64,000 nt of DNA from contig NC_057824.1 in the NCBI RefSeq assembly GCF_910594005.1, positions 24,703,314 to 24,767,313 of the forward strand, written 5' to 3'. Origin of the DNA: Cervus elaphus. Taxonomy: Eukaryota > Chordata > Mammalia > Artiodactyla > Cervidae. The notes beneath the pieces were generated by a model. It ran no database searches. It was not told the origin of the DNA and saw only the letters and a program-made list of their open reading frames with translations. The position numbers were made by a program, and so were the translations under genes. This document shows positions 37,001-49,000 of the stretch, in pieces (the stretch's first letter is position 1; each line of letters starts with the position of its first letter).

Positions 37001-40000
37001 TGCAAAGGTAATATATGGTCAGAGAATCAAAGGATGAGAAGCAGCCGGCATCCCAGAGGGAATGGCAGGTGCAAAGGCCCTGGGGTGAGAATAAAGGGGG
37101 CTCTTTAGGAACCACCAACAAAAGGGTGGTGAGGGGGTCAGAATGGAATGGAGGGAGTGAGGGGTGAAGTAGTGGCAGGAGATGGGTGAGGGAGTGAGCA
37201 GGGCCTCCATCGGGCAGGGCAAGCATGTTAGCTGGGTTATCCTGGAAGCAAGCAAGGGATTTTAAATAGGGGAGGGGGAGCATGATAGGATTTAATTGAC
37301 AAGTAAAAGGAGACCCCACTGGATGCTGCCCAGAGAGGGTCAGGTGGGCAACAGTGCCTCCAGCAAGGGAAGGGAGGAGGTGGAGGTGGGGGCAGTTGGG
37401 CTTCTCCTATTGCCTCTGAATCCACTGTTCTCTAAGTATCACCTCTCCAGGAGGCTGGGGACAAGCAGACCCCAGGAGGGACCCCCGGAAAGATCTGAGC
37501 ACTGTGGGAGTCCCCCATCTCGGTCTCCTTCAGCCCCTATCACAGACACTCCCACCCTACCCTGACATACACACACACACACACACATGATACGCCCCGC
37601 TCACTGCCATGGGCACACTGTCTCACAAACACGCCCACAGACATGCAATCACATATGCAGACTCACAGGCACATCCACAGGCACACACACTCAGACACAG
37701 ACATGCACACCCTCACAGACACACACACCCACACCAGCGCCCACCCTGGATCACACACAGACACATTCACAGGTTCCCTCCCGGGCTGTGGGAACCCACC
37801 TGAAGCGGAGCAGCTCCACAACCTCCTCCGGTGTGTTTAGATGCACCCTGAGGTCTTGGCCCTTCCTCGCCCGGATCCCACCATCCAGGCTGGCGGTGCC
37901 GCGGACACCAGTCACCCACCTCAGCCCGGCCTGCCCCAGGGCACCCACTGTGCCCATCTGCGCTGAGATGTGGAGCAGGGCGCTAAGGAAGAAGCACACG
38001 GCTGCAGCCTATGGCCCCAGGCAACGGCCAAACCAGTGCCAACCCACGCACCACCCACGATCCCCCCGCCAGCTTCACTCCATGGTCCTGAGTCAGAGTG
38101 GCCCCTCCACCACGGCCATCACTGACCACACTCTCCATGTGGGCCAAGCACTCTATACCTAGGCATCAAACCCTCACCATCATTAGCCCCATTTAACAGA
38201 CAGACAAACCGAGGCTCACAGAGGTGATACCACCTGCATGGGTTCCACAGCTGGGACATGGAACAGCCAGTCTGGAGTCCTGGTTGTCAGAGCCCAAGCC
38301 CAAGGTCTCTATGCCCAACAAAAGGCAGCACAGGACACCCACATTCCCCATGTTGGGCCCAGAAACCAAACGCAGGTCAGCTTAGTGACTGGGAGAGTCG
38401 CCCAGCAGGCTTGGGACGGGTGATCATTGTTGTGCTCAAAATCCTTGATACCGTGTGGCCCTGGGTCAGCTGTGCACTCACTTGAGTCTCAATTTCCTTA
38501 ACCCTTAATGGGAATGAGAAAAGCGTCCACCTTGTGTGTGGCCATGTGGGCTCCTGTACCTTAAATGCTCCTCCCTCTCCTTCTCCTCCCACCCCCTCCC
38601 CCAAGAGGCAGAGCAGGCAGAGGGAAGAACGGGGCTGTGACTCGAGCTGTGAATCCCAGCTGCTGTGCTACCTTGGGCACGGGGGCTGTACCTTGCTGAG
38701 CCTCAGTCTTCCCATCTGTAAAGTGGGCACATCTGCCCAAGATCTCCTTAGTTTCTTGGCACGAAAAACACTCCATCTACAGTAGCTGGTATGAAGGTAT
38801 TCAGCAGAGCAGGGCTCCCCCTCACCCCAGCCCATACTGATGTCCCAGCTCTCTGCAGGGGGGGGCCCTGATCCACCTATCTCCCCCAGATCAGAGGAGC
38901 CAGTTACCTGGGCTTGACATAACCATTCACAGAGAAATCTGAGTGCCTCTGGAAGTCGGCTGTCCCTCGGACCCGGATGCTGATGGCCGCCGAGACATTG
39001 AGGGTCAAGCGGGCTGGGAGGCCAGACATGGTGGGAAAGGTGAGCTCCTCCATCGCTAGGTTCAGCCTCCGGTTCACCTGCACCTCCTGGCCCTGCAGTC
39101 AGAGGACCGTAAGAGTGCACGTGACCCCCTTACTCACCCTTCACAACCCTCAGATGGAACCTTATCACTGCCCCCAGTTTCCAGACAAGAAAACAGAGCC
39201 CCCAAACAGATAACATAACCCAGCCAAGCCCATGTAGCTAGAAACTGGCAGAACTGGGGTTTGAACCAAGACAGGTTACTGTAGGTCATAGCCAGAGGTC
39301 AGGCATCCAGGCCCATCCAGGGTGTGGGCCCTGCTGGCACACCTGGTTCAGAGCACTTAGTGCCAGGCACACTCCACTTTGTGGCATTGTTACTGCACTG
39401 AGTCATTTGATTCAACAGCTCTTTGAAGTAGATATTATTATTACTATTCTAGCATGCCCATTTCACAGATGCAGAAACTGAGGCTATGGTAAATTCAACA
39501 ATACGCCCAAGGCGGTAAGCAGTGCAGCCAATTTTTGACCTTGGGCAGTCTGGTTTGAAATTTCACGCTCTTGAGTCTGAAGGTACTTTAGTACTCCACC
39601 AAAGCATCAAAGGAAACATCATCAGCTCAGAGGGCAGGGAAGGGTCAAGCCCAGCCTGAGGTACCTTCAGGAGCTTGATGGCAAGCTCAGCCAGGTTCAG
39701 GGACTGGTGCGTCACGTGGCTCCCCATCGCCCCACAGTTCACAAAGCTCAGCTCATGCCCGAACACCTTCATGCTCAGCTGACACTTCAGCGCCTGCCTC
39801 TCCCTGCGCCTCCGGGCCACCTGTGACCAGGAACAGGTCTGGCTTAGCCGGGCAAGGCACCTGGACCTCGGGAGGGGGAAGGGGCAGCTGGAGAGAAAGG
39901 TCAAGGGCTTGTGGGGTTCAGAACAGGGCTTGCAAAACTCATGGTCCAGAGGCAGAACCTACGGATATATTTTCTTAGACCTGCACAGTCTACCCAACAC

Positions 40001-43000
40001 CCAATGCCATGTGTGTGTGTGTTTTAGTAAATAATAGAGGCTTTTAAAAATCCAGGCTGAATGTGACCCAGCAATAGAGCCAGACAAAAACTGCAATTCA
40101 AAAAGACAGATGCACCCCAGTGTTCATTGCAGCGCTATTCACAATAGCCAAGACATGGAAGCACCCTACTTTATCCATCAGCAGAGTAATGGATAAAGAC
40201 GGGGTACATATATACAATGGAATACTACTCAGCCACTAAAGAATGAAATAATGCCCTTTGCAGCAACATGGATGAACCTAGAGAGTTTTATACTGAGTGA
40301 AGTAGGTCAGACAGAGACATATGAAAATATCATATGATATCACTTACATGTGGAATCCAGAAAAATGATACTAAAGTGAACTTATTTCCAAAGCAGAAAG
40401 AGTCACAGATATAGAAAACAAACTTATGGCTACCAGGGGGGAAAGCGGGGGGGGGGGGGGGGGTTGGGGGGGTGGATAAACTGGGAGATTAAGATTAACA
40501 CATACACACTGCTACATATAAAATAGACAATTAATAAGTACCTACTCTATATAGCACAGGAAACTCTACTCAATACTGTTAATAACCTATATGTGAAAAG
40601 AATCTAGATATACATATATAGGGGCTTCCCTGGTGTCTCAGCTGGTAAAGAATCCACCGGCAGTGTGGGAGACCTGGGTCCGATCCCTGGGTTGGGAAGA
40701 TCCCCTGGGGGAGGGCATGGAAACCCACTCCAGTATTCGTGCCTGGAAAATCCCCATGGACAGAGGAGCCTGGAAGGTTATAGTCCATGGGGTCACACAG
40801 AGAGTCCTACACGACCGAGCGACTAAGAACAGCACATGCATGTACGGGAAACTGAGTCACTCTGCTGTAAGCCTGAAACCAACGCTATGTTGTAAATCAA
40901 CTCTGAAAGTGAAAGTCGCTCAGCCATGTCCGACTCTTTGCGACCCCATGAACCATACAGTCCATGGAATTCTCCAGGCCAGAATACTGGAGTGTGTAGC
41001 CTTTCCCTTCTCCAGGGGATCTTCCCAAGCCAGGGATCGAACCCAGGTCTCCCACATGGCAGGCAGATTCTTTACCAGCTAAGCCACAACTATACTCCAA
41101 TAAAAATTTTTAGAAAAAGTTGCAAAGCTAGTACAGAGAGCTCCCATGTACCTCACCCTGTTTCCTCCACTCTTAGCATCTTACATGACCAAGACGCCCA
41201 GTGAAAACGAGGAAACCAACATGAGCATGTTATTAACTAAACCGCAGACTTTATTCGGATTTCACCAGTTTTTCCATTCCATCCTCTTTCTGTTCCAGGA
41301 GTCAGTCCAACACCACATGGAGTTTAGTATCATGTCTCTTCATCTCCTCTGGGCTGTGACAGTTTCTGGGTCTTTATTTTTCATGCAGTAAGTGTTCTTA
41401 AAAAATTTATTTCTACTATTTAAAACCTGGGAGATTTTATATAAAATCCAGATACCCAGCTTCTCAAAAAAAAGAGAAATATTGGCCTGTCTCCCACTGC
41501 CTCACAGTCTCCCCCTCCCCAAAAGGGCAACAGGCATTCAGAACTGAGCGCTGGCTGCCAATGAGCCGAGGCCTGAGCTGCAAGCCTGTCTACACAGTCC
41601 CCGCCACGCCCTGCTGTCTCTCCAACGCTCAGGCCAAGGACTACTGTCACTCATCACTGCACTTGTGCAAAATATATCCTGCAAAGTGAATATATATCAA
41701 AAGCGAGAAAACAGGACTTCCCTGGTGGCACAGTGGTCAGGAATCCGCCTGCCAAGGCAGGGAGCACAAGTTCAATCACTGGTCCAGGAACATTTCACAT
41801 GCCATGGAGCAACTAAGCCAATGCGTCCCAACTACCGAGCCCATGTGCTGCAACTACTGAAGCCCGCGCACCTAGAACCTGGGCTCTGTAACAAGAGAAG
41901 CCACTGCAGTGAGAAGGCCGAGCACCACAATGAAGAGTAGCCCCCACTCACCACAACTAGAGAAAGCCCACATGGTAACAAAGACCCAGAGCAGCCAAAA
42001 GTTAATTGACTTTTAAAAAAATTTTTAAAAACAAACCTAAAAAAAAAGCCTTAAAAAAAGTGAGAAAATAATAGACCAACTGTGTTATGCTAAGAAATTG
42101 TGGGACTGTGATTCTAAGAAAAAACATTTATATCCAGCCCACAACCCTCATTCAAGTTGCTTACTGGCCCCAGATTTAGTCCAGGAGGCTTTAAACAGCA
42201 GGGACCACGCTCTGATCATCACTGTGTTCCTGGGCTGTGTTGAGGTCACAGCTGATGGTTAGTAAATAAGTGAACATGTAAGGAAATGCTTCAGCCACTA
42301 CCTTGATCACCCCCGGATATACATGGAAATGACATTTATGAGAACAAAAAGGTACTAACAACCTCAGTATCCATTGGTGGGTAAAAGGTTATGTAAAGTA
42401 AGGTCCCCACCCACAGAAAGTGTATTAAAATGTTTGCATACAGTAAGTTTTCAGTAAGAAAAATACTCAAGTACTAGTATCAAGTAGGAGACCAGAGGAA
42501 GCTCACACATACACACACCCCTGCCCAGCAAGTCCACTCCTAGGTACGCGTGGAACAGATGCATGCACATACATTCACCAAAGAGACATGTACAAGAATG
42601 CACTACCTATAATAAGCCAGAAACTGGCTTTAAAAATGGATAAGGAAATTGTCAACAGCAAATGGATAGCCCAACAAAAGTAACTGGATAAAGAAATTGT
42701 GGTATGTTCACACCATGGAATGCTATAAGCAAGGACAATAAATGAGCTGTAAGTACACACAGCAACACAGATTGATCTCACAAACACACTTTAAGCAAAA
42801 GAAGTCAGACACAAAAAAGAGGATGTAGACAGCATTATTCACAATCGTCCTAAGATGGGAACAACCCGAAAGACCATCAGTGGGTAAAGGCACATGCAAA
42901 ATGTGGTTCGTCCATACAATGAATATTATCCAGCCTTAGGAAGGAATGAAGCACAAAATCAGACACATGGGTCAATGGAACACGTTAGAGAGCCCAGAAA

Positions 43001-46000
43001 TAAATTCACACACCTAAGATCAATCTATGACAAAGGACACAAGAATGTACATTGGAGAAAAGACAGTCTCTTCAGCAAGTGGCGCTGGGAAAGCTGTATA
43101 GCTACTTGTAAATCAACGAAGTTAGTACACACTCACATCATACACAAGAATAAACTCAAAATGGCTTGAGTTTAAACTTAAAGGCTTAAACATAAGACAT
43201 GACACCATAAAACGAGAATATAGGCAAAACATTCTCTGATATAAATCGTAGCAATGTTTTCTTAGGTCAGTCTCCCAAGGCAAAAGAAATAAAAGGGAAA
43301 ATAAACAGGACCTAACAAAACTTAGAAGATTTTGCACAGCAAAAGAAACCATAAACAAAAAAAGATAGCCTACGGACTGAGGGAAAATATTTGCAGATGA
43401 TGCAACCGACAAAAGATTAATTTCCAAAATACATAAATAGTTCACACAGCTCAGTATCAAAACAACCTAGTCATAAAACAGGCAGAAGACCTAGAGAGAC
43501 GTTTCTCCAAAGAAGACATACAGATGGCCAACAGGCACATGAAAAGATGCTCAATATCACTAATTATTAGAGAAATGCAAATCAAAACCACTTCACACCA
43601 TGCACCTTCATGTTTATAGCAGCAACAACCAAGATATGGAAGCAATCTAAGTGTCTATTGAGAGACAAATGGATAAAGAAGATGTGGGACACCCACACAC
43701 AATGGAATACTACTCAGCCATAAAAAAGAATGAAATAATGTCATCTGCAGCAACGTGGATGGACCTAGAGATTATCATACTACGTAAAGTCAGACAACAA
43801 CAAACATTGCATGATATTACTTATAGGTAGAGTCTAAAAAATTATATAAATGAACTTATTTACAAAACAGAAAGAGACCCACAGACATAGAGAGCAAACT
43901 TATCGTTACCAAAGGGCAAAGGGGGTGGGGAGTGATAAATTAGGAGTTTGGGATTAACATATACACAGTACTATATATAAAATAGATAAACAACAAGGAC
44001 TTACTGTACAAAAGTGAAAGTAATAGTCACTCAGTAGTGTCTGACTCTTTGCGACCTCATAGACTATATAGCCCACCAGGCTCCTCTGTCCATGGAATTC
44101 TCCAGGCAAGAATACTGGAGTGGGCTGCCATTTCCTTCTCCAGGGGATCGTCCTGAAACAGGGACAAACCCAGGTCTCCTGCACTGCTAGCAGATTCTTT
44201 ACCAGCTGAGCCACGAGGGAAGCTCCTAAATTTTGTAATTTTTGGTTGCACCATGAAGCATGTGGAACCCTAAATTTCCTAACCAGGGATTGAACCCTCA
44301 TCCCCTGCGGTGGAAACACGGAGTCTTAACCATTGTACCACTGCAGGGAAGTTCATGAAGTTCATTCAGGGAAGTTTCTGTATAGCACAGAGAAATATAC
44401 TCAATATCTTGTCCTAATCTAGAATGGAAAAGAATCTGAAAAAGTGCATATGTATACACACACACACACACACATATATAACTGAATCACTTTGCTGTAT
44501 ACCAGAAACTATCGCATTATAAATCAGCTATACTTCAATTAAGAAAGGAATTATTTGTGCAACAGAAAAAAAGGATGAAGTACTGCTGTAACACAAATAG
44601 ACCTCAAAAACAGGCTCAGTGAAAGAAACCAGACACAAACGACCACATATTGTATGATTCTGTTTATAAGAAATGTCCAGAACAGATAAATCCATCGGGA
44701 CAGAAAGCACACTCATGGTTGGCAGGGCTGGGAAATGAGGGTACGGCGTGTGACCGCTAACGGAGGTGGGGTCTCCTTGGGGTGGTGAAAATGTTTTGGA
44801 ACTAGACAGACGTGGTGGCTGCAAAACGCTGTGAATGTATCACGTGTCACTGAATTGTATACTTTTAAACGGCTAACTTTATGTTATGTGAATGTCACCT
44901 CATTTTTTTCTTTCCACAAGAGAACATGTAAATGATTCCATGTACATAAAGTTCACAAAGGAACTGGATGTGACTTCTACTGTCAACCAGATTGAAGTAA
45001 CAGGGACTGGATTTACCTCCCTGTGTGGAGCAACTCGAAACTCAGATGAAACAGATTAAACAAAAGTTCCCAAGGCATTAGACGCCATCAGGTAATGCGA
45101 GATGATGAACCCAGGAGACAGGAAATAGCAAGGTGAGCCTCAGCTCAACCGCCTGGAGGGGGTTCAGGCTGAGGGGCTGGGAGGGGAACACAGTGGGGCA
45201 GGGCAGACTCCTGGAGTGAAGGATCTGGGAGCCTGGAGAGACCAAGGTGAGCAGACATTGCGGGGCAGAGTACAAGAGGGGAAAGAGTGGCACAGAGAAC
45301 TCTGGAAGCCTCCAGAGGGTTCCAAGAATCTCTGTAAGACTGCATTAGGCAAGGATTTCTTAGATGTTAACACCCGAACACTACACGTAAAAGAAATGGA
45401 TAAACCTGACTTTATCCAAATCAAGGATGCCTGCTCTTTAAAAGGCACTGTTGGGACTTCGTCTGGGGTCCAGTGGTTAAGAATCTGCCTTCCAATGCAG
45501 GGGACTTGGGTTTGATCCCTGCTCGGGAAACTAAGATACCACATGCTGTAGGGTGACGAGGCACACACACCACAACCAAGAGAAGCCCACCGCTGCAACT
45601 ACCGAGCCCACGCGCTCTATAGAGCCTGGGTGCCACAACCAGAGAAGCCTGCACACCACAAGCAAGACCCAGCATGGCCAGAAAAGGACACCGTTAAGAG
45701 AGTGGAAAGACCATGCCACACACTGGGAGGAAATATTTGCAAGTCACACAGCTAATAAAAGCCTTGTGTTCTAAATAGATCAATTGAAGCTTGCTCTTAA
45801 GAAACCAACTTAATTTTTTTTTTTTAAAGACAAAATATTTGAACATACACTTCACCAAAGATGCAGGGGTGACAAATAAGCACATGAAAAGATGCTCAAC
45901 GTTAGCAGCATTAGGGAATAAAGCCATGAGATACTACCACACACCATCAGAATGGCAGAAACTAAAAAGTCTAATCCTACCAAGTGTTGGCGAGGATGTG

Positions 46001-49000
46001 GAGGAATTAGACCTCTCATACACTGCTCGTGGGGATGCAAAATAGTACAACCACTTTGCAAAGCAATTTAGCTAGCTCTTAAAAAATGAAACATATGATC
46101 CAGCCATCCCATCCCTCGATATTTACCCCGAAACATGAAAACATACGTTTATATGAAGATTTTAAATGGCAACCCACTCTAGTATCTTGCCTGGAAAATC
46201 CCATGGATAGAGGAGCCAGGCAGGCTACAGTCCATGGGGTCGCAAGAGTTGGACATGACTAAACACAAACTAAACTTAGTGACTAAACCACCACCACATA
46301 CATAAATGTGCATAGCATCCCTACTTGTAATAGCCCCAGAACCGGAAATAATGCAAATGTTCATCAACAGGTGAATACTTAAACAGACTGTGGTCCATCC
46401 CGACAATGGAACACTACTTGACCATAGGAAGAAATAAACTATTCGTATACCCTGCACAATGGATGAATCTCAAAATAATTACACTGAATAGAGGAAGTCA
46501 GGCCAGAAAGGAGCACATGCTTTAAAAACAAAAGTATATGCTGCATGATTCCATTTATGCAACATTCCAGAAAGTGCTAACTTATCTATTTTGACAGAAA
46601 GAGCATATCATAATAGGGGGACGGGGTGGAGCAGGAAGAAGGGATTAAGGAGCACTAAGAAACCTTTGGGGGTGAGGGATATGTTGATTTAGCTGATGAT
46701 GGTTTCATGGTGTATTGCTATTGTTTTCCAGTCGCTAAGTCATGTAACTCTTTGCGACCCCGTGGACTGTAGGACCCCCGTGCCTGCCAGGATTCTCTGT
46801 CTGTGGGGTTTCCCAGGCAAGAATACTAGAGTGGGTCACCATTCCTTCCTCCGGGGCGTCTTCCCGATCCAGGGATGGAACTCTAGTCTCCTGCATTGGC
46901 AGGCGGATTCTTCACTGCTGAGCCATCAGCAAAGCCCCTTCACAGTGTTTACATATGCCGAAACTTGTCAAATGGTATGTGTCAAAACTTATTTATTGTA
47001 GGACAATCACACCTCAACAAAGCTGATTTTTAAAGAGTTACTCAGTGCTATTAGGAGTCAGAACAGTGGTTGCTTAGCTCTGGTTATGGGCAGGTAAACC
47101 AGAACAGGGAGGCAGAAGGGTGCCTCTGGGGAGCTTATGAGGGTCTGGGTGCTGGTTACAAGGATGTTCCACTGATGGAAACACACTTCCAAGGTGGGCA
47201 CTTTTCTATGTATGTGATATAGCAAGTGGCTTTTCAAAAGAAGACAGGCTAACAGCTCCCTGCTGAGATCTGGACCAGCAATGTGCTTCTTTAAGGGGGC
47301 TAGGGGGTGGGAGGGCAGGGTCAGAGGGCATAGACAGCTGGGTTCCCCAGTCCCAAAGCCCAAGCTGGCACCTGACAGGGGGGAGGGTGAAAAGAGGTGG
47401 GCTCAGGTGCTTCCCTTACCCTCTGCTGCAAGTCTCTCATCTTTCTGGACCTTTCTCCTGGACAAGCGGGGTCAGCCAGCTGCGGTGCGGGCCCTGGCTC
47501 TGTCTCTGGGGGCTTCTCTGCCCGGGCTTGTCTCTCCCCCTCCTGCCCCCAGAATGACTTCGGGCCAAACAGCCTGCGGGCCATTTCCTCGGCATTTTCC
47601 AGTCGGAGTCCCAGCTGGGAAGGAAAGTCAGGGGCTCAGGGCACAGTAACTTGTTCACAATAGTAACCAAGAGCTGTGGGGTTGGGAGCTTGAACAGAGG
47701 GCCCCAGGCTCCCTAGGGTCCATCCAGGCCCAAGCGTCAAGAGATACAATCTCAGCTCCACATCTGCTTGGCAAATGCCACACAGCAAGAATTCCAACCA
47801 ATTCTTTGAGGCCTGGTTCAAATGTCACCACCTCTGGGAAGCCTTCCCTGAATTCCCATATCACCGGCTCCATACATTCCCCCTCCCCACCCCCAGCCAA
47901 ATTTATTACCCCTTCCTCTGAGTGTCAAGCACATTACTCCAAGGTCACACTCAGACAAATTTGTGTGTCTCCCTGCAAGATCTTGAGCTCCATGAGAGCA
48001 GGGCCCTACATCTCACTAAGTGAACTCAATGCCTGGTGAGATGGTTAATTCTGTGTCCATGTGACTGGGCCATAGGGTGCCCAGATATTTGGTCCAGTGT
48101 TATTACACATGTTTCTGTGAGAGAATTTTTGGATGAGTTTAACATTTAGATCAGTGGACTGAGTCAAGCAGATTGTCCTCCATAATATGGGTGAGCCTCA
48201 TCTAATCAGTTGAAGGTCTGAATGAAACAAAGGGCTGTCCTTCCTCCAAATAAGAGGGCATTCCTCCTGCCTGAGTGTCTTCAGACTGGGACATTGGCTT
48301 TTTCTGCCTTCAGACGGGAACTACACCATCAGTTCCCCTAGGTCTCCAGCTGTGCTGACTGCAGATCTGGGAATTGTCAGCCTCTATAATCCTATTGGTT
48401 CTACTTTTCTGGAAGACCCTGACTAACAGATGACCTGACTGATTCTCAAAATCCGATGGATGAATGAATGAGTCATTCCTTCATTCCATCTACCTATCCA
48501 TCCACCCATCTGTTCACTCCCTCTTACATCCTTTCCTTCCAACCTCTCATCTAGATATCTATGAGAGCATTTGCAGAGAAATTACCAGAGGTTCAGCCCT
48601 TGGCAGATCTAAGCTTAGGTGCCCAGAAGGTAAAGTTTGGATGTTAAGTCCCCTGTTCTCCATAAATTAGAAAGAGCTGGGATAGGGCACAGAGCACCTT
48701 CCCTCAGACAAGCTCCAGGGACCTGGGGCAAAGAGATGGAAGGGCCCCAAGGTATTACGTTACTTTAAAGTTTGCTGGGCACATGACCTCAGAGATCATC
48801 CTTCTTCCATTGCTGCCCCTTACAAATCATTTTCCACATTCAAATTGCATGTCACTCCCCAACTTGAAACCCTTCCTCAACATGGCCTTGCTCCCTCCCT
48901 GAGCTCCCATCTTAATATTCTCCTCCTGTTCTCTAGTCTATTTCTGTTCCTTAAACACACCAAGCCCTCTCTCGTCTCAGGAACTTTGAACACACTGCCC

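Larger units (their letters stand above)
40070..41120 (+). mobile_element. L1 3' end split by two Bov-tA SINEs
   Basis: GTTCATTGCAGCGCTATTCA, CTACTCAGCCACTAAAGAAT and AAACTGGGAGATTAAGATTA; the tail resumes after the SINEs with GTTGTAAATCAACTCTG and CAACTATACTCCAATAAAAA. Confidence 0.88.
42480..44910 (+). mobile_element. L1 3' region, composite, with SINEs inserted
   Basis: Several L1 ORF2-end and 3' UTR segments in the same orientation (GGATAAAGAAATTGTGGTAT, TCTCTTCAGCAAGTGGCGCT, CTACTCAGCCATAAAAAAGA, TTATGTTATGTGAATGTCAC). Repeated 3' motifs show more than one L1 copy. SINEs at 44014-44224 and 44232-44353. Confidence 0.78.
45330..47035 (+). mobile_element. L1 ORF2 end and 3' UTR with SINEs inserted
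   Basis: GCAAGGATTTCTTAGATGTT, ACTTTATCCAAATCAAGGAT, AAATATTTGCAAGTCACACA, then GACAATCACACCTCAACAAA near the end. Frames are broken. Confidence 0.8.
39821..47419 (-). other. Intron 8 of the LLTP gene
   Basis: 7.6 kb, nearly all L1 3' regions in sense orientation relative to the + strand, plus SINEs. Unique pieces at 41120-41710, 42020-42480 and 44910-45330 show no supported exon. Confidence 0.7.

Noticed and set aside
36783..37319. A 178-codon minus-strand frame
   Set aside because: It falls in an old repeat with the GTGCAAAGGCCCTG block and lacks acceptor and donor sites that keep phase with exons 11 and 12.
37587..38162. A 191-codon + strand frame rich in Thr and His
   Set aside because: Product of the CA-rich repeat and of the antisense of exon 11.
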